A stretch of DNA of 64,000 nt from Cryptomeria japonica (Eukaryota > Streptophyta > Pinopsida > Cupressales > Cupressaceae): NCBI RefSeq assembly GCF_030272615.1, contig NC_081409.1, positions 23,582,406 to 23,646,405 on the forward strand. The letters are read 5' to 3'. This document shows positions 12,542-24,890 of this stretch, one piece after another. The first letter of the stretch is position 1, and each line of letters starts with the position of its first letter. The position numbers and the translations under genes are program-made. The notes beneath the pieces are model-generated. The model saw nothing but the letters and a program-made list of their open reading frames with translations, did no database searches and was not told the DNA's origin.

Positions 12542-12847
12542 CGGCTCTCCTGCATCTGCTAGCCTCTAAAATTGGCGAATGCGATTGAATCTATGCACCA
12601 ATGCCATTGCTGCTAACTGTTGCTGCTCTATTTTCTCTCTGCACTCTGATCTCTTGGATGTGTGGATGACAATGAGGATGTATTCCCCTCATGGTCTATT
12701 GTATAGGCTGCCCTAGCCCTAATCTCCCGAGTCAGTCTTCATTATCCCGTGACTTTGTCACTCTAACCTATCCGGTCAGTCCATTCTAGCCCTTTCTTTC
12801 TTATTGAGAGATTGTTTGTGATCTTTTCAGACATTTTCATCCAATCT

Positions 12848-12951
12848 CTCGAGGGGGCATATCATCCCCATCTTGGGGTAACTTTGTATCAGTTCATATT
12901 ATCTTCTTTGAAACAACACGACAAGCTGCATTGTCTCAAAGAGGGGAAAAA
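12848..12951 (+). promoter_or_regulatory. Element A two-part polypurine module
   Basis: CTCGAGGGGGCATAT (12848-12862) is followed 75 bp later by TCTCAAAGAGGGGAAAAA (12934-12951), which abuts the 3' LTR. The second tract is the plus-strand primer. The first is conserved at similar spacing in C and D, with CTTTGAAA between the two tracts. Confidence 0.85.
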
Positions 12952-13747
12952 TGTAGACACCTAAAATTGTCTAGTCTAATTAAATAAATATCTTTATTTA
13001 TTTAATTATTTGAGCCTAATTCTTCTATTAATTAAATAAATCTTTATTTATTTAATTAATTCATTTATCCTCTTCTAGCCTCATTTCTCACTTAAATAAA
13101 TACCTTTATTTATTTAAATTATCCTTTCCTAAATTAAATAAATACTTTTATTTATTTAATTGATCCCACTTCTTCTATTAATTAAGTAAATCTTTATTTA
13201 TTTAATTAATTCATTAACCTTTTCTACCCATGACACATGTCATTCATCTCTTAATTCATACACTATCTACCCTTTCATTATTTTCTTATTTTCTCTACCT
13301 ACCCTCTAATCATAGCCGACCATTTATCTTTTACACCCCTCAATCTTATCCCTCCATTCTTATAGTGTCTTCTATATAAGGATACACTTCCTTCATTCTC
13401 AATTATGCATTCAACCCCTGGACATACACATTCTAATCAAGCATCCTTGCATTTGAACTTTCATAGGCCATCCTACTTGCAACCACATTTCTATTATTTG
13501 TTGAGCTCTTGTGCACATATAAAAAATGAGAGAAAATATATCAAGCAAGATCAATGGAGAAAGGAAGAATGGAGATCCAAACCCTATTGGACATGTGATG
13601 GTATAATCTTTGTGATTTCATTTGATTTGCATTGTCTTAGGTAATCTTCATATGTTATGGTGGATCTTTGTTGTTGTTAGGCTAGGGTTTTATGGTTGAA
13701 TTCATTTAGCCTTTCAATATTGTTGTTATTCATTTTCACCATATACA
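12952..13747 (+). repeat. Element A 3' LTR
   Basis: 796 bp, TG..CA, followed by the CATAA target duplication (13748-13752). A TATA box CTATATAAGG lies near 13371. AT-rich hairpin-forming repeats fill the first 260 bp. Confidence 0.95.
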
Positions 13748-13752
13748 CATAA

Positions 13753-14784
13753 AACTTAGCAAATGATATTTTGATATTTATAAGATTCATTCTAAGAAAT
13801 CATAAAGAAGACAAACTGGAAGCTGAAAACCTAATGACATTTTCTAGCAAATACCAGTGCCTTATTAATTTGGGTTACATAATCTATGAAAAGTATTACT
13901 GAAAATCTGATAAAATTTTGTCTAATAGCTAGTCTAGCCTAAAACAATACTGCCTTACAATATTATTTTGCTTACAATCCTTCACCTGAACTGCTTATCA
14001 AATCCTATGGCAAGCCGTATTTTCTCTATAATCTCATTCAAGCATTTTAATTCACCCCCTGGACTAAAGAATTGAATGGAATAATACATACATCATAACA
14101 ATACAACAAACAAATGAAACCCTTGATACCATTTTCTTAAAAGAAGATAAAATCGCACACAGGAGAGTAAAGATTAGGAAAATATGTTTGCATTAATATC
14201 ATAAGCTATCTTTTATCAGATGATAGCCAACAAATTCAAATACAGAATAACCCACTTGAAAAAGGGAACTTGCAACTTTTCTATTACTTTTTTGCTCTGC
14301 AAAATAACATTATAGTCATTATTTCCTATGACTCTCTAGAACTACCTGGAACCTAACATTGCAGAACAAATCTCTTTTATAGAGATCTCTCAGAAAATTT
14401 GGACCCTAACTAATGGCCTTGAATTTCCTTTTATAGAAGACAAGGGAGCGACAAGCTTCAGGCAAAAAGACACTTGTTAACAACAAATTCAAACCTTAGA
14501 GGTTGCAAACAATTCTATTATAAAATATTCTTATCCACATGTTGATGCCCGTGATTAGGTGGAACCAAAATCCTCAACCAATTTTTGGTAGAAATAAAAA
14601 CAATTGAGTCGCACCGATATCACCTTGACACTCCCGGATGGACCCCTAGATGCTAAGTTTGTTCCATACCATTTCTCTTCCTGAAAAGGAAAATAGATCC
14701 TGACATGAAACAAAATTTTTGCACCAAAATGGAGGAGATTCTTCATCCTTTATGCCCTGGATCAGAGAAAATAGAAATAGGAAC
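13753..14784 (-). repeat. Element E left LTR, segment 2 of 3
   Basis: Continues segment 1 and matches 36371-37403 in the right LTR. It contains the minus-strand TATA box CTATAAAAGG (14427-14436), so it is the promoter-bearing part. It ends with GGAAC (14780-14784), the target duplication of element B1. Confidence 0.85.
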
Positions 14785-16453
14785 TGTGGAGGGGAAAAAG
14801 CGAGACTAGGTTAACATGCCCTAATCCTACCTTTTGACACACATTAGGGAATACAAAAGAGCCTAGAGGTATCACACAATTGGCTACTTCTTCTTGTGAA
14901 AGAGAGAGCCATGAGCTACCTATTAGGATTTCTATTCCTTTGTTGAAATCAAAAGGTCAAATGATGCAAGTTCAAACCCTAATCTCAAAATGCAAGTATG
15001 AACTAATAACAAGATTGCAGAATTGAGATTAAACAATGAATAGATGTAAACACAAGGACAAAACGAGAATGCAGATGCATACCTAAAGTCAAAATCTGAT
15101 TGAAAATGTTTGGGATGGGGGCGCGGGCGCCACTGTCCTGATTCTGTCCCGAAAATTGCACCTGAAACTACTGTTTTGCACTCTGAAAAACTACCGAAAA
15201 TGTCAAAAAACACTGTCTGTCAGGAGGACCAGGGCATCCAGCACCTTTGTCCCAAGGACCAGGGTGCCCAGCGCCCCTATCCTGGTAGGACCAGGGTGCC
15301 CAACGCTCCTGTCTAGATCTTTTGCTCTGCAATTTGATGTGGAGTGCTGTCTTGACCTGCTCTTCCCGGATCTGTCACCTGCGGCGTCGTCCGAGTCCCG
15401 AAACCTGCACTTATATCTGAAAATGGTATGGGCGACTATATAGGGTTTTGCCTTAGTCAAACCCCCGCTTCGGTGATTTCCACCTCCACGAATAGCCAAG
15501 TTGTTTTGTAAAATGTATTGTGTGTGCAGACCTAGTGTGTGTGCAAGGTCCTAAAATGCAAGAAAGCAAACTAGAGCAACCTAGAAAGTAAACCCTAATT
15601 GCTTGTAAATGATAATGTAAATGCTCTAAATCAAGATGCCAAGTGATCTAAAGCATGAATAAAGGATATATTGAAGCTTATGCAAAGACATGAAAACAAC
15701 ATGAAATCATACCCAACCCTCAAGGGAGAAGTACAAGCCAATCTTCAGTCGGTAATCTCCTATTGTTCTTCAATGTCTTCCAAGCCCTAAATGGATGAAT
15801 GAAATTGATAAATGCTTGATAGAGGGATATTGAATATTGTTGAAGTCTCCAAAGATCTGCTCTTTCACTGCATATGAGGTTCCTGAAAACAAAAATCGGA
15901 TCCCTTCAAATGAAGAAAGAGAGCTCTTATGTAGGAAACCCTAGATCGTAATTTCATCTTTTGGCCGACCTAGAGATTGAATTTCCCACCAATTTCTTGG
16001 GGTTAGGCTTTATTTTGTGATTGGATTGTGCTCCTAAAATTTTGAGAAAAATGTCCGGGACCATGTGCACTCCAGGCGCCACGGTCCTGACAACTTTTCA
16101 CCAAATTTTCAGGGTAGTCGGATATGATGATTTTAGAGAGAATCCCGAAGTTACAGGTGATTTCAAGATGTTTTGACCCCCGAAACCAAGCCCCCAAGCT
16201 CAAAATAGGACTTAATTAGGGTTTTTGATTGAGTGATGTATTGGAGGGATAAAATGAAAAGGGCACACTTTAACAAAAGGGCCCAACTTTATGATGTAGA
16301 GGATGATGAAATAGGACCTTAGACCTAATTAATTTGATTAATTAAGTGCTAAAGGAGCAATGCAATGCAAAATGTAAAATGCACTAAGGCGGGTGCTAAA
16401 CTAGGTGTGAAATTGTACCACCCTAGCAAGTGCGTACAATTTACGATGCTACA
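14785..16453 (-). repeat. Element B1 3' LTR
   Basis: Holds a GC-rich island (about 15110-15400) with three ~33-bp units of the AGGACCAGGGTGCCCAGCGC type (15222-15313). A minus-strand TATA box CCCTATATAG lies near 15440. A second copy of the GGACCATG..GGCGCC..GGTCC core is near 16051-16090. The rest is AT-rich. Confidence 0.95.
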
Positions 16454-16692
16454 TTTAGCCCCCACTTTAGCGGTCATATGAGTACTACGTGCATATGCAA
16501 GCTAAAGTACAGAAAAGTAAACATCATTTGAAAAAGGATATATCCATAAGTTGTCGGACGAAGCCCCCAGCGGTATCTGCAGTACACAGTTAGGAACCGC
16601 ACCCTACAAAACACATGTTAGATCACAAAATCACCTAATGCTTACTAAGGAAAGTGATGAAATTTGTGAGTAGCTATATGCCCCCCCTGTTT
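16454..16692 (-). promoter_or_regulatory. Element B1 polypurine tracts
   Basis: On the minus strand AAAGTGGGGGCTAAA (16468-16454) abuts the 3' LTR and is the likely plus-strand primer. About 215 bp upstream is GAAACAGGGGGGGCATAT (16675-16692), an analogue of the first tract of the A/C/D module. B2 has both at the same places. Confidence 0.75.
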
Positions 16693-17034
16693 CAACTTGC
16701 TTATTAGGGAGGTGAAACAGGGTAGCATGTTTACTGACGACAAATTGTGTAAGAGAGTATTGATGAGGGGTGTTCACTGAATAGGCTTCAATAGAGCACT
16801 TTTTGGAACATCTCGAGAGTAGGGGAATGAAAATACGATTCCTACACAACAAACGGCTCGAAAATTGCATCTCCCAAACTCAAGTTATGATGAAATGAGT
16901 GATAAAGGAAAATTAGGGTTTCGAAAGTAAAGATAAAGAAATGAAAGTATATACTTTGAAAGTGACATTTGCATTTGTCACTTTGTTGATTTCAAAATAT
17001 TGTTCATTGTAGCAGAGCCCACATAGCCATCATC

Positions 17035-19541
17035 ATGCCTTCACGACGACCAAAGCATCCCACAAGGATTGAGATCCTGCACCAGGCCGTGATCGACGAC
17101 GAGCCACTGGACGAGGTGAGTTGACTGAGCGTTGACTTTTGATTTTTCACATTTTGACTTTCTGCGATCATTTGCAGGCCCTGAAGTCTGACCTGGGGCC
17201 CACCCAGGGTGCCATGGTCCCTGTGGGGTGCCCTGGTCAGGGTGCCATGGTCCCTGACAGGGTGCCATGGTCCCTTCAGGGCGCCATGGTCCCAATTAGG
17301 GTGCCATGGTCCCTGACAGGGCACCATGGTCCCAATCAGGGCTTGGCAAGGGGTTTCAGGGTTAGCATATGATGTTTGACAGTTTGCATGAGTAATTTTG
17401 ATGATTGAGTACTGATTACGGTTATATTTTTGTGTTGCAAGGTCTCCCATACATGAGAGAGCATATGGCAAGACATATTCTTCGCAGTTTGCGAGATCAG
17501 ATTCTGCGGCTGACTCAGGCAGAGAGAGACACATTGTCGATCATGGGCTTATGGTATGCGATCCTCATGCCAGCCATTCGGTTCCATCTTGCGTTGCTGA
17601 TGGCATTGATGGAGTGATGGGATCCTGACACATGCACATTTCATCTTCCAGTAGGGGAGTTGACGGTTACACTTGAGGATGTGTACCGTATACTTCATCT
17701 TCCTATCAGAGGAGCTACTGTTACATACGCGACCGATCGGTCAGTGGAGGACCATCAGAGAGAGCAGGTATATTGCATAGGGAGAGTCATGCCGAGCGAG
17801 ATGAGAGGTCGCATCATGGTCAGCTAGCTCTTACATCCTACAGGAGAGGTGCCCCTTGTGAGACGCCTTATGATCGCCATCATAGCACTAGCCGTCTGCC
17901 CTAATGGTTGAGGTACGCATATGCATGGGGGTCTCACATGGTGCATTAGAGTGATGGAGAGACACAGGAGAGTGTATGCTTGGGGTCGGAGTATGCTTGC
18001 ACATCTCTATCATGACCTTGAGGAGTATGTGTTTGGACAGGGTTGCAGCTTGATGACATGCACACTTCTGCAGGTGTGGGTATTTGAGCACTTCACATGT
18101 ACTAGGCCTGTTGGCTTTCCATTGAGTACGGCGAGCGAGCGACCTAGGGTGTTTACTTATCCACTTACCAGTGATTGGAGATTTGGAGATCTGTTATATT
18201 GGAGAGTGATTTTTGATAGACTGACAGCCGAGGTGACCATATGGAGACCCTATCTGCGGATGCACAGATGGGATGGGATGGAGAGACAGTTAGCACGCCT
18301 ACAAAGGAACCGCCTACTATAGGGATGATATTCACACATCATAGTCCCATTCTACTTCAACCGAGTACGGAGGCAGTTTGGGCTAGAGCAGTGTGTTCCA
18401 GCCGATGTGCCCATCTATACTCGACACTCATGGGTCCTTCCCAGACCTAGAGCAATAGTGAGACCGATGATAGATGACATCGAGACTATAGATATAGAGG
18501 GATCTGATCAGGATGTAGTCACTGATTACTCTGTAGAGCCTAGAGCACAGCGCAGGTATGTTTCATGGTTTATGAGATCATACCCAGGGCCTATCTTTCC
18601 ACCAGATCACCTGACAGGCCATCCCGGCCCATGGAGACATGGAGACTGAGATGAGGACCAGGGATCTAGGTCAGAGGAGCCAGAGGAGGGAGAGGGTCAT
18701 GAGGAGGTAGGAGATCCTGATCCACCCATAGGAGATCAGCCTAGTGTCGAGGAGGAGGAGGAGGACACGGATAGAGATGAGGATGAGGAGGATACAGGTG
18801 AGGATGTGGATGAGGATGATAGAGATGATGAGGAGGGGTCAGATGCAGCTCCCCACCATTTAGGAGATGATACCATAGCTCTGGATCCTCCTCTTATTCC
18901 CCAAAAGGGGGAACATGAGGTGATATGGAGACCTGTTCCTAGTACCACCCAGCCTACACCCATCATGCACAAATTAGTTGAGCGAGGGGAGCCTAGTAGA
19001 TCCCAGTCACAGATGCTACCGTATCATGATCCCTACTGGTGTGAGGGAGACCCAGGTATAGTAGGTTTATATTGATTGATTAATGTTTTGATGATATAGA
19101 ATGGTACTAACAAAAATCTATTCTACCGCTACAGCTAATGTGCAGGAGTGGCGTTCCCTGATTCAGCAAGTAGTGATAGACATTTCCACGATGGCACAGA
19201 TCCCCAGTTCCTCACAGATTGTTTATAGGCCTTAGGGGAATGCGGGTCAGCATGAGGACTTGTTCTCCCCATTCCGAGTACAGGTTGACATATGGAGGGA
19301 GAGAGAGAGAGTCCTATCAGAGGACCTTCAGCGGGCATGGTGAGATCTAGCAGTTGCCCAGACCGAGGCTTCCTCTTATTGCGCTATCCTTATGGATAGG
19401 GATCGTAGGAGTTCCTCTCGGAGTCACTTGTGGTCTATATCGCGCTACACACCTATGGGTCCACCTGCACGGCCGGATCAGGAGGGAGCATCTAGTCAAC
19501 ACTCTCCAGCCACCAGCCCTAGGGATAGGAGATGATTTTAT
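17035..19541 (+). pseudogene. Element B1 antisense PMD gene
   Basis: Opposite to pol. Putative exon 1 is 17035-17115 (M-P-S-R-R-P-K-H-P-T-R-I..D-D-E-P-L-D-E) with donor GAG|GTGAGT. Exon 2 begins near 17442 after TTGTGTTGCAAG. The PMD core follows (F-H-L-P-V-G-E-L-T-V-T-L-E-D-V-Y-R-I-L), then L-Y-W-R-V-I-F-D-R-L, then P-A-D-V-P-I-Y-T-R-H. An Asp/Glu-rich tail spans 18660-18840. A second intron-like gap (19060-19133) precedes a Ser/Arg-rich end. Exon 2 stays in one frame from 17441 to 19075 but has stops at 17615, 17824, 17908, 18320 and 18647 among others. The reading phase across intron 1 does not close exactly, so splicing is inferred from site sequences and from the parallel copies in C and D. 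Confidence 0.82.
17116..17441 (+). repeat. Intron 1 of B1 PMD gene with palindromic minisatellite
   Basis: Six or seven ~22-bp units of AGGGTGCCATGGTCCCTGAC type at 17196-17340. Each is centred on the palindrome CCATGG and flanked by GGYGCC/GGTCCC. It lies between donor- and acceptor-like sites of the antisense PMD gene. Confidence 0.85.
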
Positions 19542-19550
19542 GATGTAGGA

Positions 19551-20129
19551 TAGGTCACATTTTGGATGTATAGTGACCTATATTTGTATACGATCCACAT
19601 ATATATATACATATATATACATGCTTCTCTTTTGTCTCAAATGTGTTATCTTTAATGCTTAAAACAATGTATATTTTGTTTTGATTAAATCTAATACATT
19701 TGGTAGATGTACATGTATGTTCAGGATTTAATTTCCATGTGATTGATTTCTCAATGCTCCAAGATTAAATTGATACATGTGTGACTTAATTAAAATATTT
19801 AATCAAGTACTACATTGATGATAGGGAAGAAATATGCATTAAGTCTAAGAATCATATAACTAGTGTGATTTAATTAAATACAACATGATACAATTCTACT
19901 TAACACATAAGACATTGTATAATATGCTAGCATAATGGAAACGTAAATCTTTTACAATTTACATAAATGAATTCAAGACAAACTATGAAGTAAGAAGACA
20001 TGCTTGTCAAGAACGAAGCAATATAGATTAAACACCATAACATTTAATTCTATTTTGCTCTAATTAGGAGGTACTAACATATTACTCAATGTTGAAGAAC
20101 TGAAAAGAAGATAAATAAGGAATGAAGAA
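19551..20129. other. Element B1 linker, no gene seen
   Basis: AT-rich, with a TATATATACATATA microsatellite near 19600. It separates the converging ends of the antisense PMD gene and pol. Confidence 0.6.
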
Positions 20130-23100
20130 TTAAGCATAATATCTACGCAAGTGCATAGCATTGATAGGTTCTTTAAGAGGCGTACCGTCTACATCTGCTA
20201 TTTTGTAAGCACCTGCTCCATAATCTTCAATAACGATGTATGGTCTAAGCCAATTAGGACTAAATTTTCCCTTTTCTGCAGGTAAGGCATTCACATTGCG
20301 CTGATTCTCATAGAGGACTAAGTCACCTACTGAGAAGGAACGTTGAATAACCTTATCATTATAGCTTCATTGTAGAGTTTTGTGATACGCTTGAATATGC
20401 TCAAGAGCGTTTATATGCTATTCATCAAGCATCTCAAGCTATTGAAGTCGTTGTTCTCTATAAGAATTCTCATCTACTATACCCTTGAGAGAAACCCTAA
20501 GTGATGGAATCTCTAACTCTAAAGGCATAATAGTGTCAGCACCATAAACAAGATTATAAGGAGTAGTTCCTATAGCAATTCGTACACTCGTTCGATAGGC
20601 CCAAAGAGCATAGATTAGCTGATTACTCCAATCCTTACCATGCTTATTCACGGTTTTGCGAAGGATTTGTTCAATTATCTTATTGGATGATTCAGCTTGA
20701 CCATTTGATTAAGGATAGTATGGTGTAGAAACTCGATGTTTGATATGATACTTCTCGAGGAATTTCTTCACGTCCTTGTTCTTAAATGATGTCCCATTAT
20801 CCGAGATTATAGTGGAAGGTATCCCAAATTGAGAAATGATGTTTTCTAGAAGAAATTGACAAATCACTTCAGCAGTGGTAGAGCGAAGGGGAATAGCTTC
20901 TACCCACTTCGTAAAGTAATATGTTGCGGTTATAATGAAGGTGTGTCCTTGAGATGAAGGAGGAGAGATTTTACCAATGACATTCAAACCCCATGTGGAG
21001 AAAGGCCAAGAAGCTACTTGAGAACGAAGTTCTTGGGCAGGAGCATGAATCAGATTATTATGTTGTTGACATTGATGACATTTCTTAACAAATGAAAAAG
21101 AATCCTTCTGCATAGTTTTCCAATAGTATCCCATACGAAGTAATCTTTGAACCAAGGATTTCCCTCCAAAATGCCCCCCACAGGCACCTGAATGTGCCTC
21201 TTCAAGAGCAACGGGGATTTCCAATTTGTTAAGACAGCGAAGGAGAAGACCGTCATAACCCCTTCGGTAAAGGACATTAGAAAGGATGATATACCTAGCA
21301 GATAGCTTGCGGATTCTAGCCCTAGTGTTCCTATTAGCGGAATCAGGAAAGGTACCATCGGTCAAATATCTTACGATATGCGAATACCATTCATCTGAAT
21401 CTACAAAGTCACAACATGTTACCAAGCTAGAATCGTCTACAATAGCTGGAGAAATAAGGTTGTGAATAACAAATTTAAGATCAACCACAGGGTCCTCTAA
21501 AGATACAAGAGAAGCCACACATGCCATTGCATCCGCATGTCGATTATCTTTTCGAGGAACAGGTTCCATGGTATAATAATCAAATTTTTGTAATAAAGAG
21601 ATGGCAAGGTCTTTATATTGTGATAATTTGTCTTGTTTTGCTTGATACAGTCCTGTCACTTGTCTTATAATCAATTGAGAATCTCCATAAATATGTATGT
21701 GTTTTATGTTTAGAGCTAAGGCTGCTTTTATTCCCGCTATAAGAGCCTCATACTCAACAATGTTATTGATACATAGGAAATTTAGATGATAGGATAAGGG
21801 AATATATTTCCTTGTAGGAGAAATCAGGACAACACCTGACCCCGATCCCGTACGACACTTAGAACCATCAAATTATAATTCCCAAGTTTCATCTTTCTCT
21901 ATAGAAAGAATGAAGTCATCGAGAAAAGACTCAAAATTGGGGAAGGAGAACGGTGAAGGGGCCTCAACTAAGTGATCGGTCAATGCTTGCCCTTTAATTG
22001 CTCTTTGTGAAACAAATTTAAGGTCAAATTCAGTTAACATCATAACCCACTTAGCTAGGCATCCTGATAAATCAGTTTTAGAGAAAAGATGCTTCAAAGG
22101 ATCAAACTTTACCATGATGTGGACTTCTGAATTTAAAAGATAATGTCTCAATTTCTGAGTCACAAACACCAAGGCCAAGCATTGTCTTTCTATCGTAGAA
22201 TAGCGGGTCTCATAATCGAGTAAGGTATGACTTATGTAATAAACCAGACATTCCTTACCATCTTTATCATGTTGTGCCAACAATGCTGTGAGAGCATGAG
22301 AGGAAGCAGCTGTATACAGAAGGAAAGGTTTAGAAGGTTTGGCAGGTTGAAGAATAGGAGGACTAGCCAAATACACTTTTAAATCTTCAAATGCTTGCTG
22401 ACAATCTTCGTTCCATTGAAAAGTGATATCCTTTTTAAGAAGTTGAGTAAAAGGAAAGGTACGATCCGCAAGTTGAGATACGAACCTACGAATGGCTTGA
22501 ATCTTTCCTTGTAAGCTTTTAAGTTGAGACACATTTCTAGGAGGTGGCATGTTGATAATAGCATCTATTTTCTTAGTGTCCACCTCAATCCCATGATGTG
22601 AAACTATGAATCCTTATAGTTTTCCACTATCCACACCGAAAACACATTTTCGGGGATTCAAGCGCATGTGATATTTACGAACTCTTTCAAAGATTTGACG
22701 AAGGATTTTAATATGATCTATAAGAAGAATAGATTTGGCTAAAATATCATCAACATAATCCTCTAAAATCTTATGCATATAATCATAAAAGATAAGGGTC
22801 ATCGCTCGTTGATAAGTTGTACCGGCATTTTTAAGTCCAAAAGGCATCATTATCCAACAAAACGTACCCCAAGGAGTGGTGAAAGCGGTTTTAAATTGAT
22901 CTTGAGGGTTAATGAAAATTTGTTTGTATCCTAAAAAACCATCCATGAAAGATAACAAGGCATGTCCTGCCGTAGAATCAACTATCATGTCAATGTTGGG
23001 AAGGGGAAAATCATCTTTCAAGGAAGCCTTATTCAAATCTCAAAAGTCGGTACACATCCTTATTTTGTTGTCTGGTTTAGCCACAGCGACAATATTTGAA

Positions 23101-24890
23101 ATCCATGGGGAATAGTCAATAGGGCGGATAAATCCAGCCTCCAATAACTTTTCAATCTCAGCCTTAACAAGCAGAGCCACCTTAAGATTCATTTTTTGAA
23201 TCTTTTGTTTCACGGGCTTAGCATCGGGAACTAAGACAATGTTATGAGTGACAATCTTAGGATCTATACCAGGCATATCAGAGTATGTCCAAGCAAAGAT
23301 CTCAGGGAACTCGTGCAATAAATATTCATATTGTTTTTGTTCCTCTTCATCCAAACATTTTCCAATTTTAATAACTTTCTCTTTATTGCAAGGGTCCATC
23401 TTAACATCAGTGGTGTCACTTATGAGAAGATTACTTTGTTGAGGAGTATCCTTTAACTGAGGGAATTCTTTCACAATCTCATCATTATCAATCTCTTTTC
23501 CAAAATAGGCTTCAGTGTTCAAACAATAAGGGAGTCCCCTATTGTGATGATAACGAGGAAGAGTGTCATAGGCTCCCAAAAATTCAGCTAAAATGTCATC
23601 GGTAGGGAAGACATCCAAAGCACAGTCACCCGAAGGATCCCCATCAATATACTTAGGGTGTTGCATTGATAGAGATGTAGAAATAGTATTAACACTAATG
23701 CATGGTCTTTTAGAAGCTTTAGTACGTTTGCAGGGATTATAGCCAAGTCCAAAGGCATAATTGTGAAAATTAGTCTCTAGAGGAACTTTTATCCCTTGTT
23801 CATGAGCACCACAACCTTTTCCGTGATACCCATGCTTAGCAAAAATGCGAAAACCACGACCATAATGATCAGCCATTTCAGAAAGAGGAGGTGGTTTTTC
23901 ATAAGACAAAGAATCAAACTCTTCATAATTTGAGGTATGAGGAGAAGAAGTTTGAGAAGTGGCCACAAAATTATTACTCATAGGTTCAGGTAAGATTGAT
24001 TGATTTTTAGCTTCTTCCTTCTTTTCAACTTTAAAATCTCTAGAAGGAACCTTATATTCACCCACAAAGGTGGGGTTGAAATCAAGAGATCCCCAATCCT
24101 CTTCTGTGAGAACCTTCTCAGGATCAAAATCCTTCTTATGTGTAGATTCAAGTCGAGAAGAATCTTCTTCAGAAGCTCCAGACTCATCCAAAGAATTTTG
24201 ATCATCAAAGAGTGAGGACTCATCGATAGGTATCTTGTTTAAAGAGTCATCACTAGACGAGGATGGCTTAGAAGAACCCCCTTTAGAAGTAGATGTTTGT
24301 AGACAAGCTTGGAAATTAGTGTCACCTATCAAGGTATATGTCTTATTGTTATAGATAAATTTAACTTATCTATGCAATGTAGAGGGGACAGCTTGCATAC
24401 TGTGAATCCAAGGCCTCCCCAATAACAAGTTGTATGTTAAATTTCCCGACATAACATGGATAGGAGTAGGCAAAGTAATAGGTCCCACTCTGAGAGGTAG
24501 GGTGATAATACCTAATGAAGTCTTAGCCACATTGTCAAAGCCTCGAATGGGATGAGAATCAAGCTCAATGAGAGATCTATCCACATTCATTTTATGCAAT
24601 AGATTGATGCTACACACATTAAGGCCAAAGCCATTATCTACTAGTGTTCATCTTATAGTAGTATCTTTCATGATAACCACAATTATCAAGGGATCATATT
24701 GTTGTTGAATTTCACTAGTAGGCAACTCATCTTGGGTAAACACAATTTGAGCTTTAGGATTCATCACAGAGTTAACCAAAGATGCTATATTACTAGATGT
24801 ATTCGGTGGAGGAACATTCAAATCTTTCAAGGCATCTTGTAACATTCCATGATGAGTGGAAGAAGTTTGAATCAAATCCCAAGGGATATC
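20130..24890 (-). pseudogene. Element B1 pol: protease, RT, RNase H, archaeal-type RNase H, integrase
   Basis: One frame with stops at 24645, 24363, 23037, 22611, 21870, 20706 and 20436. Protease active site V-D-N-G near 24640 and L-L-L-G-R-P-W-I-H near 24420. A G-patch-like segment (G-Y-H-G-K-G-C-G-A-H-E-Q-G) lies near 23790-23850. RT from about 23200, Y-V-D-D at 22757-22746, F-G-L-K-N-A-G near 22840. RNase H about 22350-21970; second, archaeal-type RNase H about 21870-21540 (I-Y-G-D-S-Q-L-I-I-R-Q-V). Integrase zinc finger H-H-C-C about 21200-21050. Its core has D changed to N (W-G-L-N-V-I-G, codon 20984-20982), then S-D-N-G-T near 20800 and G-Q-A-E near 20695. The C-terminus is near 20250. 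The frame closes at TAA 20132-20130. Confidence 0.93.

Larger units (their letters stand above)
11350..12607 (-). pseudogene. Element A antisense plant-mobile-domain (PMD) gene
   Basis: Runs opposite to gag. The putative first exon is 12607-12542 (M-A-L-V-H-R-F-N-R-I-R), ending at a good donor (CCG|GTAAGT). The intron is 12541-12089 and the acceptor is CTGTAG. The second exon from 12088 encodes the PMD core: L-A-E-R-W-H-S-E-T-C-T-F, then G-E-M-T-V-T-L-E-D-V-Y-R-I-L, then I-P-I-N-G-E-L (open for 136 codons, 12049-11639). This is the aminotransferase-like/plant mobile domain family (MAIN/MAIL-like). The C-terminal half is short and disturbed by a 190-bp tandem duplication. PMD proteins of hosts act in silencing and genome maintenance; the role of a retroelement copy is unknown. 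Confidence 0.82.
2637..13747 (+). mobile_element. Element A: complete-ended Ty3/gypsy element, internally deleted
   Basis: Both LTRs start TGTAGACACC and end ATATACA. They are flanked by the 5-bp target duplication CATAA (2632-2636 and 13748-13752), and the sequence on either side rejoins into element E's LTR as judged from the uninterrupted copy near 36350. Order inside: PBS, long leader, gag, protease, linker, integrase C-terminus, A-rich conserved module, AT-rich linker, antisense PMD gene, two polypurine tracts, 3' LTR. RT, both RNases H and the integrase core are absent, so A is non-autonomous and also carries many stops. Confidence 0.95.

Noticed and set aside
14785-16453. Frames inside the GC-rich part of the B LTRs (15110-15500 and equivalents)
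   Set aside because: They recur in all four B LTRs but with shifting stops and no start conservation; the GC-rich repeats explain them.
17196-17340. Possible CRISPR-like array
   Set aside because: Units are directly adjoining with no unique spacers; a plant intronic minisatellite.
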